A stretch of DNA of 64,000 nucleotides from Adhaeribacter terrigena (GTDB lineage: Bacteria; Bacteroidota; Bacteroidia; Cytophagales; Hymenobacteraceae). The stretch covers positions 124,001 to 188,000 of the forward strand of contig NZ_JAEHFX010000002.1 in the NCBI RefSeq assembly GCF_016623615.1, written 5' to 3'. Every line of letters begins with the position of its first letter. Position 1 is the first letter of the stretch. Of the stretch, positions 7,430-16,012 are shown piece after piece. The notes beneath the pieces were generated by a model. It did no database searches, was not told where the DNA came from, and saw nothing but the letters and a program-made list of their open reading frames with translations. Made by a program: the position numbers and the translations under genes.

Positions 7430-8479
7430 CTAATTCAGCAAAATCCCATACATGCCAATACCCTGACCACCTCGGTGCTTGATCCTTCTTTCCCAGGTGG
7501 GAAGTCCTAGCCTGAGGTAATGTTGCGGGGCATAATGAGCAAACGGACAGCGGTTGAAACTGCAATTCGTGAGGATGCCAATGGCGGCAACCATTTGTTC
7601 GCAGTAGTTCATGTAAAGCGTAGAAACTTCCGGGTTGGGCTCAACGGGTTGAATGGTTCTTTCGGCGAGGCGCAGTAAATTGGGCAGGCAGGTTTTATCC
7701 CGAAGCGTTTTTATTCCTTCCTGCGCAGCGTACCGCACGGCTAGGTTCTGGTGCGCCATCATCAGCGTCAGGCCAATGGCATCTTTTTCGGCAATGAACT
7801 TTTTTATGGCTTCTTTGGGGTTGGTACGGATCAGTTTTTCCTGTTCGGCAATTTCGGTTGGGGATAAATTGCGGGTGCCGAACCAGGAAGCTAAATAGTT
7901 TTGGTCGGGAAGCAAAGGTTCGGGTAAGTGCGCGGTATCAGCGCGCAGGTTTTCCTTGAATTTATCGGCCATGGTGTTAAGGCGGCTGAAAATATGGCTG
8001 TCCGATACAAAACCTATTAACGACCAGTAAGTTGTTGCTGGTTTCCCGGAGGTTTTGCGTTTGAAAGTGGCATTCCAGGTATAGGTCATGTGCGGCACCT
8101 GGAAACCGATCTGCATGGCATTATATTGATCATTCCGGGCTTCGGGTTGGGGTGGTAAAACGAAATTCACCAAGCGGTGCGCCAGAAGCCTGGTGCGTAA
8201 AGCCTGTAAAGGTTCCGGGCTGGTTTTTAAGGCTTTTACTTCTTCTTTTAGCAGTTTCTGCACATGTTGCCAATCTTCTTTGGCAATGGCTGCGCAGTAG
8301 TTGCAGTTTGCCAGGCAGGTTTTGGGGGCATTGAAAAAACGGATCTGGATCTTCGTTTCGTCGAAGCAGATCGTTTGTAAGGTGTCGCAATGGTATGGGT
8401 TTATTTCCTGGGCATTGGCTATGAAGGGAGGAAAACAGCATGCGCAGAGAAAAAGAATTAAGTGCTGGAGTTGCTTCAT
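7430..8479 (-). CDS. secreted protein of unknown function
   Basis: 349 residues with a clear signal peptide (positive start MKQLQH, hydrophobic 7-20, cleavage near ANAQ at 21-24). Cysteines occur in pairs or clusters (CDTLQTIC near 31-38, CLANCNYC near 55-62, CSFNRC near 312-317), suggesting disulfides or a metal site in the exported protein. The middle part looks helical and HEAT-like (AVRYAAQEGIKTLRDKTCLPNLLRLAE). No family recognised. It stands between the cassette-like region and another unknown, all on the minus strand. Confidence 0.75.
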   Translation of the reverse strand: MKQLQHLILFLCACCFPPFIANAQEINPYHCDTLQTICFDETKIQIRFFNAPKTCLANCNYCAAIAKEDWQHVQKLLKEEVKALKTSPEPLQALRTRLLAHRLVNFVLPPQPEARNDQYNAMQIGFQVPHMTYTWNATFKRKTSGKPATTYWSLIGFVSDSHIFSRLNTMADKFKENLRADTAHLPEPLLPDQNYLASWFGTRNLSPTEIAEQEKLIRTNPKEAIKKFIAEKDAIGLTLMMAHQNLAVRYAAQEGIKTLRDKTCLPNLLRLAERTIQPVEPNPEVSTLYMNYCEQMVAAIGILTNCSFNRCPFAHYAPQHYLRLGLPTWERRIKHRGGQGIGMYGILLN

Positions 8480-8584
8480 GCGATTAAATTATTTTCCGGG
8501 CTTCAAAAGCCATTGCCCTTGTAACGGCCCTCGGTTAAGAAATAGGTAGGGAAGTTAAGGAAAAAAACTGTGATGCATTTACCG

Positions 8585-8616
8585 CACTTTTACCACCCCA
8601 ATCCCTACCGTTTTTA
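8585..8616 (-). repeat. dispersed AAAACGGTA-type element, reverse orientation
   Basis: CACTTTTACCACCCCAATCC followed by CTACCGTTTTT, eight bases beyond the stop of the membrane-protein gene at 8624-10075. Confidence 0.65.
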
Positions 8617-8623
8617 AACCAAT

Positions 8624-10075
8624 TTACTTCGCGGTAGTGTACGTTTTGGCATCTTTGGTAGCGCCCCAGTATTGCAACAGTTTTCCCTGCGCTTCGGAAT
8701 TGCCGGGCCAGGTAATTTTTTCCCAGAACATTACGGAGCAATCTGCTTCCAGCGAAACATGTTGGTCCGGCGAATTTATAATGATTTCGAGAGCGGCTTT
8801 TTCACAGTTATAAGCCGTGTGGTCGGGGGTTTCTACGCTGCTGAAAATGATGGCAGCCAGTACCAGGCCCGCTATGTAGAATTTTTTGCGGCGGAATTTC
8901 AGGTTTAGCAGGATGTGCCAGCAGCTTAGTCCGAAAAAATAGATCAGCACCAGAAAAACCGGCAAAAACGTATGGCTTACCACAATGTAAGGCCGGTAAT
9001 TGCGATACCCGCCCATTGGAAGCAAAGCCACGTAGATCGCGCAGAAGAGCAGCGCTACGCCCAGCATTTTCAGGATTCGCTGGCCGGTAACCGGATCCCG
9101 GCGGAGCAAGAATGCGTTCAAGATAAGGGTTAAGAAAATGAGGGAATACGCCGGACCAAATTCATTGCTGCGGCCATAAAATAACACCTGGTTAAGGCCG
9201 GTTGGCAGCAACTTATAACGCTGCAGCAAGGATACACTGTAATCGTTTTCGATGTTGAAAGTGCCCAGGTAAAATGAGTAGACACTCACCAGCGATATAA
9301 AAATGAAATAAAATAACACCGGTTTCGGAATGGCCTGTATTGCTTTTAAAGCCCTGCTGATTACGCCTGGGGCTTCATCTTTCCGGAAATGCTGCCACCA
9401 CAGAAAAAGCAGAACCGAAGGACAGATAATCAGGGTCAGCGGGGCATTCAGCGGGCCGTTCAATGGCACAATGAGCGTTAAGGCAAGCAGCAGCAAATGT
9501 TGCCAGAAATTAAATTGCAGCGGTTTGTGCTGGTAAAACGCGCGGTAAAACGGTAGGAAAAACAGCATTAAAACTGCCAACGAAAACGCGTAGAAAAAAT
9601 TATAGGTTATGGAACCGCTGATAATATTCAGGCGGTGAAAAGCACCGTGTGTCTGAAAAAGCGGGACAATGAGCGCGGCGGCCAGAATAAATTTAGACTT
9701 CCACCATTTCCCGCTGCCGGTAATGTAGGTGGCAAGTAACCAGATGAGCAACAGATGTGTGCCCCAACGCGCCAGCGCCGAAGCCAGGTACGAACTGGAA
9801 AGGGGATCGGTGAAAAGCTGCAGAAAAAATGGAACTGTTTTAAAATACGTAGCCATGGTCCAGTGCGCAAAAAAACGGTTCGGAGCAGCATATTTTTCGC
9901 CGGAAGTAAATACGCTGAACCCGAACGGATCTTCCATGACCCGCGCATACCATTTCACCGGCAAAATTAAAGGGGCCATGTCGCCGTCGTGAGGCAGGTA
10001 GTAGAGCTGATAGAACGAGTAGCCCGCATCCAGGATCAGGAATAAAACCAGCAGGTACGTGATCTTTTTATTCAT
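8624..10075 (-). CDS. polytopic membrane protein of unknown function
   Basis: 483 residues with about ten hydrophobic segments from residue 5 to about 400, ending in a soluble C-terminal region with SPDQHVSLEADCSVMFWEK. The large loop after the first segment and the overall layout resemble DUF6056/glycosyltransferase-C-like membrane proteins of Bacteroidota. I see no decisive catalytic motif, so this is only a resemblance. The start MNKKITYLLVLFLIL gives a good first membrane helix. No clear operon partner. Confidence 0.75.
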   Translation of the reverse strand: MNKKITYLLVLFLILDAGYSFYQLYYLPHDGDMAPLILPVKWYARVMEDPFGFSVFTSGEKYAAPNRFFAHWTMATYFKTVPFFLQLFTDPLSSSYLASALARWGTHLLLIWLLATYITGSGKWWKSKFILAAALIVPLFQTHGAFHRLNIISGSITYNFFYAFSLAVLMLFFLPFYRAFYQHKPLQFNFWQHLLLLALTLIVPLNGPLNAPLTLIICPSVLLFLWWQHFRKDEAPGVISRALKAIQAIPKPVLFYFIFISLVSVYSFYLGTFNIENDYSVSLLQRYKLLPTGLNQVLFYGRSNEFGPAYSLIFLTLILNAFLLRRDPVTGQRILKMLGVALLFCAIYVALLPMGGYRNYRPYIVVSHTFLPVFLVLIYFFGLSCWHILLNLKFRRKKFYIAGLVLAAIIFSSVETPDHTAYNCEKAALEIIINSPDQHVSLEADCSVMFWEKITWPGNSEAQGKLLQYWGATKDAKTYTTAK

Positions 10076-10107
10076 ATTGCAGACAAGTAATTTTGAAAAC
10101 CGGAAAG

Positions 10108-10138
10108 CAGTTTTGCAGGCTAAAAGCCTACCATTTTT
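10108..10138 (-). repeat. dispersed AAAACGGTA-type element, reverse orientation
   Basis: AGTTTTGCAGGCTAAAAGCC followed by TACCATTTTT, upstream of the polytopic membrane protein gene. Confidence 0.55.
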
Positions 10139-10145
10139 ATAAAAT

Positions 10146-10178
10146 AAACCTCACAGACTTATAAAAGCTGTGAGGTTT
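10146..10178 (-). terminator. hairpin after flavin reductase gene
   Basis: AAACCTCACAG and CTGTGAGGTTT form an 11-base perfect stem with an 11-base loop. The T tract is short on both strands, so this is a terminator-like hairpin that could act on the transcript ending at 10224. Confidence 0.55.
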
Positions 10179-10193
10179 AAACAGTTGGTTACA

Positions 10194-10225
10194 GCACTTT
10201 TTGAACTTAAAAAGGTACCGTTTTT
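10194..10225 (-). repeat. dispersed AAAACGGTA-type element overlapping a stop codon
   Basis: GCACTTTTTGAACTTAAAAA followed by GGTACCGTTTTT. The last bases overlap the stop of the flavin reductase gene. The core here is a perfect palindrome, AAACGGTACCGTTT, with a mismatch only in the outer As. Confidence 0.65.
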
Positions 10226-11138
10226 ACTTTACTTCGCCGGCCAGCAATAATACTTTCCAGGCTTCGGTTACTTTATTTTCTTCCAGCAGTTTTTTGCCTA
10301 AATGTTCCAGTTCATTCCGAAGTTCAGGTTTGTCGCTTTCGAATTTTTGCCATACTTCCGAAACAAGCGGATCGGTTTTGAAAGCCTGCGCATCTTCCAG
10401 GGTTGGAACCTGTTCTTTTTCGGTGTTGCCGAGGCGGCCTAAGTTGTTGCCGGTTAGCAAATTGCTGCACCGAATGTGTTCCGGAAGCTGGTCTACGCCA
10501 ATGCCTTTGTTGCGTACCGGCTTCGGAAGTTCGAACAAACAATCGCCGTTGGCCCGCAGATACCAGTCCCCGCCTAAACGCGCCACCGCGTCAAGCTTGA
10601 ACGGGTCGATGGTTTTGCCGTCGGCAGTTAATACGTTTTCGTTCACGTGCATCAGTACCACTTCGCAGATAATTAAATTCGCGGCGCCGCCTTTATCGCC
10701 CATGGAAATCACTTCGCGCACTTTGCACTCAAAAGCAGCCGGCGCTTCGGCTACGCGCGGCGGTTTTACCATTACCGATGGGGCAGGAGTAAGGCCTGAT
10801 TTCGTGAATTCGTTTACGCCTTTGTCGTATTCCGTACTGGCCAGTGAAAGTTGTTCCACAATGCTGTAATTGCCAATATTGATCACCACTTCGCGGGTTG
10901 CCAGCGCATTTTCCAACGTGTGTTTGGTGGTATTATCGCGCACCCGGCGGGCTGGCGAAAAGATCAGGATGGGCGGATTGGAACCGAAGGCGTTGAAAAA
11001 ACTGAAAGGGCTCAGGTTCACATTGCCTTCTGCATCAACAGTACTCGCAAACGCAATCGGCCGCGGCGCAATGGCCCCCAGCATGTAACTATGGAATTCG
11101 CCCGTAGGAATTTCCTGCGGGTTTATGGTTTTGAACAT
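10224..11138 (-). CDS. flavin reductase-like FMN-binding split-barrel protein
   Basis: 304 residues. The split-barrel flavin domain covers about 1-200, with the family signatures LGAIAPRPIAFASTVD (22-37), NLSPFSFFNAF (41-51) and PPILIFSP. A C-terminal extension of about 100 residues, VPTLEDAQAFKTDPLV and beyond, is outside the core domain. Such proteins bind FMN and reduce or use it in oxygenase systems. The fumarylacetoacetase gene lies upstream on the same strand, so a role linked to aromatic amino acid breakdown is plausible but not shown. Confidence 0.82.
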   Translation of the reverse strand: MFKTINPQEIPTGEFHSYMLGAIAPRPIAFASTVDAEGNVNLSPFSFFNAFGSNPPILIFSPARRVRDNTTKHTLENALATREVVINIGNYSIVEQLSLASTEYDKGVNEFTKSGLTPAPSVMVKPPRVAEAPAAFECKVREVISMGDKGGAANLIICEVVLMHVNENVLTADGKTIDPFKLDAVARLGGDWYLRANGDCLFELPKPVRNKGIGVDQLPEHIRCSNLLTGNNLGRLGNTEKEQVPTLEDAQAFKTDPLVSEVWQKFESDKPELRNELEHLGKKLLEENKVTEAWKVLLLAGEVK

Positions 11139-11140
11139 AA

Positions 11141-11262
11141 TGATAGAATGATTGAATTATAGAATGAGAGAATTATTGAATGTATGAATGTGAGAATGGA
11201 GGAGTATTTTAAATTCAATAACTCATTCATACATTCAATAATTTCTCTCATTCAATCATTAA
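11141..11262. repeat. long GAATGA-rich inverted repeat
   Basis: A left arm of about 50 bases made of GAATGA/GAATTA-like units (11141-11193) is mirrored by a right arm of TTCATTC/CAATCATT-like units (11219-11260), with a loop of about 25 bases. The result is a large AT-rich hairpin between the flavin reductase start and the fumarylacetoacetase stop. A second locus with the same word set lies at 27842-27972. Confidence 0.75.
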
Positions 11263-12534
11263 TTAAAGCGCAGGCAGAACTTTCGCGGTACAATCGCCGA
11301 AGCCTACGCGGATGCCGTTTTTCTCGGCGTAGCCGCGCATGGTTATGGTATCGCCGTCGTTTATGAATTTGCGTTCCGAGCCATCGGGTAAAGTAAGCGG
11401 TTTGGTGCCTTTCCAGGTGAGTTCCAGCATGGAGCCGTAAGACGTTTCGTCTTTGCCGGAAATAGTGCCTGAAGCATACATATCGCCCACCTGCAGGTTG
11501 CAGCCGTTGCTGGTCTGGTGCGCCAGTTGCTGGTTCATGTTCCAGTACATGAATTTGTAATTCGAACGGCAAATGGAAACGTCTTTTCCGCCTTCCGGCT
11601 TCAGTAAAACTTCCAGATTAATGTCCAGATTCTTGTTGCCGCTAAATTGCAGATATGGTAAAACGGCCGGTTCCTGCTCCGGACCTGCCACGCGGAAAGG
11701 CTCCAACGCATCCAGCGTGACCACCCACGGCGAAATGGTAGAAGCAAAGTTTTTCGCCAGGAAAGGGCCAAGCGGCACGTATTCCCAACGCTGCATATCG
11801 CGGGCGCTCCAGTCGTTGAACAGCACCATCCCGAAAATATAATCTTCGGCTTCGTCTGGCGTAACGGTGCTGCCTAACTGCGTTTCGCGGCCGGTAATGA
11901 AGGCTACTTCCAGTTCAAAATCCAGCTCTTTGGTCGGGCCGAAAGTAGGAGCGTTGTCGCCAACCTTGGTCTGCCCGTTCGGGCGGATCACATCGGTGCC
12001 GGAAATGGTGATAGACGAAGCGCGGCCGTGGTAACCAACCGGCAAATGTTTCCAGTTTGGCAGCAAGGCATTGGCCGGATCGCGGAACATGATGCCTACG
12101 TTGGTAGCGTGCTCGATGGAAGAATAAAAATCGGTGTAATTCGGAACGCGTACCGGCATGAGCATTTCCACTTCGCTGCGTTTGATCAGGCATTCGCGCA
12201 CGGCTTCTTCGTTATCGCGGAATTCGCCGTTATCGTTACGGAGCAGTTCCGAAACACGTTCGCGGGTCTGGCGCCAAACGGGTTTACCCAAAGAGATAAA
12301 AGCGTTGAGCGTATCGCGGAAAAGCACGGTATGGTCGGTAATATTCACGTCTTCGAAATAACCGAACTGGCTCAGCGCGTACAGATCCAGCACGTAATCG
12401 CCAATGGCCACGCCCACGCGCGGATCTTTAAAACCCGCTTTAAAAATGCCGAAAGGCAGGTTCTGGATAGGAAAGTCGCAGTCCGGGGGAATGGTGATCC
12501 AGGAATGCAGGTTCGGATCGTTGGCTTTTATCAT
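11263..12534 (-). CDS. fahA: fumarylacetoacetase
   Basis: 423 residues, typical length. The N-terminal SH3-like domain is followed by the catalytic FAH fold. Metal and catalytic residues line up with mammalian FAH: D135 and H142 in DFYSSIEHATNVG, E207 and E209 in LDFELEVAF, and D241 in FNDWSARDMQRWE. It cleaves fumarylacetoacetate to fumarate and acetoacetate, the last step of tyrosine and phenylalanine degradation. No other pathway enzymes are in the window. Two AAAACGGTA-type elements lie 80-160 bases upstream. Confidence 0.96.
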   Translation of the reverse strand: MIKANDPNLHSWITIPPDCDFPIQNLPFGIFKAGFKDPRVGVAIGDYVLDLYALSQFGYFEDVNITDHTVLFRDTLNAFISLGKPVWRQTRERVSELLRNDNGEFRDNEEAVRECLIKRSEVEMLMPVRVPNYTDFYSSIEHATNVGIMFRDPANALLPNWKHLPVGYHGRASSITISGTDVIRPNGQTKVGDNAPTFGPTKELDFELEVAFITGRETQLGSTVTPDEAEDYIFGMVLFNDWSARDMQRWEYVPLGPFLAKNFASTISPWVVTLDALEPFRVAGPEQEPAVLPYLQFSGNKNLDINLEVLLKPEGGKDVSICRSNYKFMYWNMNQQLAHQTSNGCNLQVGDMYASGTISGKDETSYGSMLELTWKGTKPLTLPDGSERKFINDGDTITMRGYAEKNGIRVGFGDCTAKVLPAL

Positions 12535-12614
12535 AGTATTTCAGAATTCTAAATTAGCAATTGGCAAATATAAAGAATATGCCCGGAATGCCCGAATTTG
12601 CTTGCAGGCTTTGA

Positions 12615-12649
12615 GAAAACGGTAGGGAAATTGGCGGAAAAAGTCAGGG
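12615..12649 (+). repeat. dispersed AAAACGGTA-type element, forward
   Basis: AAAACGGTAGGGAAATTGGC followed by GGAAAAAGTCAGGGA. First of two direct copies 45 bases apart. Confidence 0.75.
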
Positions 12650-12659
12650 AAAGAAAAAA

Positions 12660-12690
12660 AAAACGGTACGGTGTCGAGGCGAAAAAGTCA
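12660..12690 (+). repeat. dispersed AAAACGGTA-type element, forward
   Basis: AAAACGGTACGGTGTCGAGG followed by CGAAAAAGTCA. Second direct copy. Confidence 0.7.
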
Positions 12691-12742
12691 ATTTTAATAG
12701 CTTACAAGTTGTAGGTGAAAACACCAACAACGGCAGCATCGC

Positions 12743-12776
12743 AAAGTAGCGTAAGGTTTAAACCCTACGCTACTTT
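12743..12776. repeat. GTAGCGTA palindromic hairpin
   Basis: AAAGTAGCGTA pairs with TACGCTACTTT around AGGTTTAAACCC. Same family as 18408-18441. Confidence 0.75.
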
Positions 12777-12786
12777 GGGATTATTC

Positions 12787-12815
12787 AAAACGCTATCATT
12801 TCTGGATCAAAAACC
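12787..12815 (+). repeat. dispersed AAAACGGTA-type element across a stop codon
   Basis: CAAAACGCTATCATTTCTGG then ATCAAAAAC. The stop of the LVIVD-repeat gene (12796) lies inside it. Confidence 0.45.
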
Positions 12816-14130
12816 GGCTGGTTTCATTGAAATTTTCGCCGGTTGCTTTCACAATGTAAAAACCTCTGGCGAGCTCGCTTACATCAAAACTGGCTTCTAA
12901 TACCTGCGCGCGCTGAACCGATTTTACTTTCCGGCCCAGAGCATCATACATGGTGATTTCAAAATTCTTTACCGGATTTTTCAGGCGAAAATTCACATTG
13001 CTGGTGCCCGGATTGGGGTAAATCGTAAAATTATTGTGCGCTTTTCTGGTTGGGTTCGAAAGCACAAAAAGCCCGTATTTCATGTCCGAAGCAATGAGGT
13101 TTCCCGAAGGCAGAAAGGGATAAACCCCCCAGTTGCCATCCCAGGCGCCATTTTCGTAGCTGTTGCCGTTATCCGGAAACGTATCGAAATACCCTACGCG
13201 CCGGATATTGTTTTCATCGGAAATATCGAAAAGCTGCAGGCCGTCTTTGTAATATGCCACTACCGCCAGGTCGTTGCCCACAATAAAACAGTTATGCGGT
13301 GTAGCGCCCCGGTTCGATTCAAAAGAAGTGCGGTAAAGCGGTGCGGCCGGATTACTGAAATCGAAAAGCTTTACGGGCTGGCCGTCGGGTAATTCATCGG
13401 TTACGATCAGTTTTTTAGAATCTTCGGAAAGCCAGGCAGAATGGTTGTAACCCGCGCCGGGATAATTTCTTAAGGAACTGATAAACTTTATATTAGCGGC
13501 ATTTTTTACGTCGAAAACCGCCAGTCCTTCCCAGGCCGCCGAAAGGTAGGCCGTATCGTTTTTCACAAATAAAGCATGTGAGCGCCAGAAAGTAGAATCT
13601 TTTAGAGTGCCCATAAATTCCGGATTTACCGGATCTGCGAGCGAGAATACATCCATCGCCCGAAGTTCATTGCCCCGGGTATTCGAAACGAGATATAGCT
13701 TGCCGTTTTCGATGAAAAGGGTGTGAGAACTGCTGGTATGGCGGTCGCTGTCGTAGACTTTTACCACTTTTTCAGGCAGGTATTGCAAATCGAAGATCTG
13801 GAGGCTGTGGTCTTTGGTTCCACCGTCGGCTACGCCGTAGGCATAATGCCCGTAGGTTTTAAAATCGCGCTGGCCTTCGCCGCGGCCTTGCTGCCGGGAA
13901 ATTAATTTAGGCTGAAACGGATCGGTAACGTCTATAAAATACGTGGCAAAACGGCTCCCGATGATGGCGTATTCTCTGCCATTGGCAGCGTAGCCCCAGA
14001 TATCGTTGTAAGTGAGGGAATGATCCGCATCGCGCCAGGTAGAAAGCAAATGCATGTTTTCGGATTGCTGCTGCGCAAACAAAACGCTATGCCAAAGCAG
14101 GAAAAAAGTAAAGAGTACTGTTCTTTTCAT
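12796..14130 (-). CDS. secreted LVIVD-repeat protein with T9SS C-terminal sorting domain
   Basis: 444 residues from M at 14130. The frame is open to 14202, but the upstream 24 residues are charged, while the internal start gives a normal signal peptide (MKRTVLFTFFLLWHSVLFAQQ). The body holds repeated beta-propeller-like blades of the LVIVD/choice-of-anchor B type (for example LQIFDLQYLPEKVVKVYD, LAVFDVKNAANIKFISS, LFDISDENNIRRVGYFD). The last 75 residues, from NFTIYPNPGTSNVNFRL to GFYIVKATGENF, form a type A T9SS sorting domain. The product should cross the inner membrane by Sec and the outer membrane by T9SS. Function of the propeller is unknown. Confidence 0.87.
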   Translation of the reverse strand: MKRTVLFTFFLLWHSVLFAQQQSENMHLLSTWRDADHSLTYNDIWGYAANGREYAIIGSRFATYFIDVTDPFQPKLISRQQGRGEGQRDFKTYGHYAYGVADGGTKDHSLQIFDLQYLPEKVVKVYDSDRHTSSSHTLFIENGKLYLVSNTRGNELRAMDVFSLADPVNPEFMGTLKDSTFWRSHALFVKNDTAYLSAAWEGLAVFDVKNAANIKFISSLRNYPGAGYNHSAWLSEDSKKLIVTDELPDGQPVKLFDFSNPAAPLYRTSFESNRGATPHNCFIVGNDLAVVAYYKDGLQLFDISDENNIRRVGYFDTFPDNGNSYENGAWDGNWGVYPFLPSGNLIASDMKYGLFVLSNPTRKAHNNFTIYPNPGTSNVNFRLKNPVKNFEITMYDALGRKVKSVQRAQVLEASFDVSELARGFYIVKATGENFNETSRFLIQK

Positions 14131-14154
14131 GCGTTCTCCGAATAAGTGTTCTGC

Positions 14155-14193
14155 AATAAAAAAGCCGGAGTCTAATTTAATAAACTCCGGCTT
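14155..14193 (-). terminator. rho-independent terminator after nifU-like gene
   Basis: On the minus strand AAGCCGGAGT and ACTCCGGCTT form a 10-base perfect stem followed by a TTTTTT run. It lies 22 bases after the stop of the NifU-like gene and closes the mrp-nifU transcript. Confidence 0.88.
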
Positions 14194-14214
14194 AAAAATC
14201 AAGTGTTCAGCGAA

Positions 14215-14487
14215 TTAAGCAACTGGCAAAGGCATTACATTCAGCGCTTCTACGGCTTTAATTTCCGGCACCGCTTTTAAAATGGCCTGTTCCACGCCGG
14301 CTTTCAAGGTCATGGGCGACATGGGACAAGTGCCGCAAGCGCCCACCATTTCCAGTTTCAGCACCATTGCCGGCGTTACTTCCAGCACTTTCACGTCGCC
14401 GCCATCGGCCTGCAAATACGGGCGGATCTGGTCTAAAGCCGACTCGATGCGGGCTAAAAATTCCGGATCAATATTCATTTCTTCCAT
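14215..14487 (-). CDS. NifU-like iron-sulfur scaffold domain protein
   Basis: 90 residues forming a stand-alone NifU C-terminal domain. The iron-sulfur cluster-binding CxxC is in GACGTCPMSPMTLKAGVE (about 51-68), preceded by the family motif IRPYLQADGGDVKVLEV. Such proteins carry or assemble Fe-S clusters in the cytoplasm. The start lies eight bases after the mrp stop, so the two carriers are probably co-transcribed. A terminator follows. Confidence 0.92.
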   Translation of the reverse strand: MEEMNIDPEFLARIESALDQIRPYLQADGGDVKVLEVTPAMVLKLEMVGACGTCPMSPMTLKAGVEQAILKAVPEIKAVEALNVMPLPVA

Positions 14488-14495
14488 GCTTAAAA

Positions 14496-15602
14496 TTAAG
14501 TTCTGGTAATTTCTACAACCTTCGTCTGGGCCAGTTCCGCGTTACGAACCGAAATCTGACGGGCCACTTCCCGGGCAATTTCTTTAAAAATGGCCGCGCT
14601 CGGCGAATCCGTTTTCAATACTTCCGGCAAACCGTTATCGCCACCCTCACGGATGCTTTGCACCAACGGGATCTGCCCGATAAAAGGAACCCCGTTTTTG
14701 GCCGCTAAGTTCTCTCCGCCGCCTTTTCCGAAGATAAAATATTTATTTTCGGGAAGTTCTTCCGGAGTAAAGTACGCCATATTTTCGATAACACCCAAAA
14801 CCGGCACGTTTATCTGCGGCTGCTGGAACATGCTTAAACCCTTCTGGGCATCGGCTAAGGCTACTTTTTGCGGCGTAGTTACAATAATGGCACCCGTTAC
14901 CGGTACGGTTTGCACCAGCGTTAAGTGAATATCGGAAGTTCCCGGTGGCAGGTCGATGAGTAAATAATCGAGTTCGCCCCAGTCACATTCGGTAATGAAT
15001 TGCTTTAAAGCCGACGAAGCCATCGGGCCGCGCCACACGATCGCGTGCTCAGCAGGCGTAAGGAAACCAATGGAGATCAGCTTTACGCTGTGACTCTTAA
15101 TGGTTTCGATCATGTTCTTGCCATCGGCAGTCTGGAAAACGCGCGGTTTGGCATCTTCCACGTTGAACATCACCGGCATGCTTGGTCCGGAAATATCCGC
15201 GTCGATCAAACCAACTTTAGCGCCAGTCTGCGCCAGCGCAATCGCTAAATTGGCCGTAACCGTAGATTTTCCCACGCCGCCTTTACCGGAAGCAATCGCA
15301 ATGATATTTTTAACGCCTTTCAGCACTGCCGAAGCATCCATGCGGCCGGAAGTCACGCGCGAGGTCATGTTCACGGTAACTTCGGCTTCTTTATCTACCA
15401 TGGTATGGATGGCACGCTCGCAGGCAGTACGAATCAAGTCTTTCAGCGGACAAGCCGGGGTGGTGAGAATTACGGTAAAGCTTACTTTTCTACCATCAAT
15501 CGCCACATCTTCAATCATATTTAACGTTACCAGATCTTTGCCCAGATCAGGTTCTTCTACGTAGCTCAATGCCCGTAAAACGTCTTCTTTGGTAATTGCC
15601 AT
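14496..15602 (-). CDS. Mrp/NBP35-type Fe-S cluster carrier ATPase (ApbC-like)
   Basis: 368 residues. An N-terminal MIP18/DUF59 domain (1-85, with TTPACPLKD and C51) is followed by a P-loop ATPase with the deviant Walker A SGKGGVGKS at 105-113 and LIDADISGPSMP. It is expected to deliver Fe-S clusters to apoproteins. The C-terminal CxxC that most Mrp proteins use for the cluster is not in its usual place: after NMAYF the sequence reads TPEELPENKYFIFG. It is immediately upstream of the NifU-like gene. A TTTC-N19-TATCTTTG promoter lies before it. Confidence 0.9.
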   Translation of the reverse strand: MAITKEDVLRALSYVEEPDLGKDLVTLNMIEDVAIDGRKVSFTVILTTPACPLKDLIRTACERAIHTMVDKEAEVTVNMTSRVTSGRMDASAVLKGVKNIIAIASGKGGVGKSTVTANLAIALAQTGAKVGLIDADISGPSMPVMFNVEDAKPRVFQTADGKNMIETIKSHSVKLISIGFLTPAEHAIVWRGPMASSALKQFITECDWGELDYLLIDLPPGTSDIHLTLVQTVPVTGAIIVTTPQKVALADAQKGLSMFQQPQINVPVLGVIENMAYFTPEELPENKYFIFGKGGGENLAAKNGVPFIGQIPLVQSIREGGDNGLPEVLKTDSPSAAIFKEIAREVARQISVRNAELAQTKVVEITRT

Positions 15603-15628
15603 AATTATAATGCAAGTTTTTTGCTTTA

Positions 15629-15659
15629 CAAAGATACTGTATTTTGCCCGGAATAGAAA
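15629..15659 (-). promoter_or_regulatory. Bacteroidota-type promoter for mrp
   Basis: On the minus strand TTTC, a 19-base spacer and TATCTTTG match the Bacteroidota consensus TTTG-N19-21-TAnnTTTG except for one -33 base. The mrp ATG is 27 bases downstream of the -7 box. Confidence 0.65.
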
Positions 15660-15688
15660 GTGATAAACCGCAGGCTTTGCTATGATAT

Positions 15689-15727
15689 TACCCCACCCCT
15701 GCCCATCCCTGATTCAGGGCAGGGAGG
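15689..15727. repeat. REP-like hairpin (reverse copy)
   Basis: TACCCCACCCCTGCC followed by ATCCCTGATTCAGGGCAGGG; the reverse-oriented member of the CCCTCCCCT family. Confidence 0.6.
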
Positions 15728-16012
15728 TTTCTTTGTTGCTGTAATCCTTCAGCTAAAGCAAACGGCAATGAAGTCTGAACACGATTTTCAGGATTTAATG
15801 GATGGACAGAATTTTTTGTCTGAATTGGGATTAATAGGATTTAGGGATTTAAGGATTCTTTTCTGAATCAGAATTTGCAGGATTTTCAGAAATACACTCC
15901 TAAGTTCCATTCACGCCTATCGCCAGCGCAGCGTAATCTAAAAATCAAGTTTTGCGAGAAACTAAACTAAAAAGAAGCCAGCTACGAAGGGAACTAATAC
16001 CAGTTTCTGTGA

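Larger units (their letters stand above)
12535..12795. other. intergenic repeat cluster
   Basis: 261 bases with no gene. It contains two direct copies of the AAAACGGTA-type element (12615-12649, 12660-12690), the GTAGCGTA palindrome (12743-12776), and a third element copy starting at 12787 that runs into the stop of the next gene. Confidence 0.7.

Noticed and set aside
14131-14202. Upstream 24-residue extension of the LVIVD protein
   Set aside because: It would put the signal peptide at residue 25 and overlaps the terminator of the preceding transcript.
15660-15866. Short plus-strand open frame in the pre-dnaG spacer
   Set aside because: Its sequence is made of REP and CAGCTAAAGCA repeats and has no protein-like pattern.
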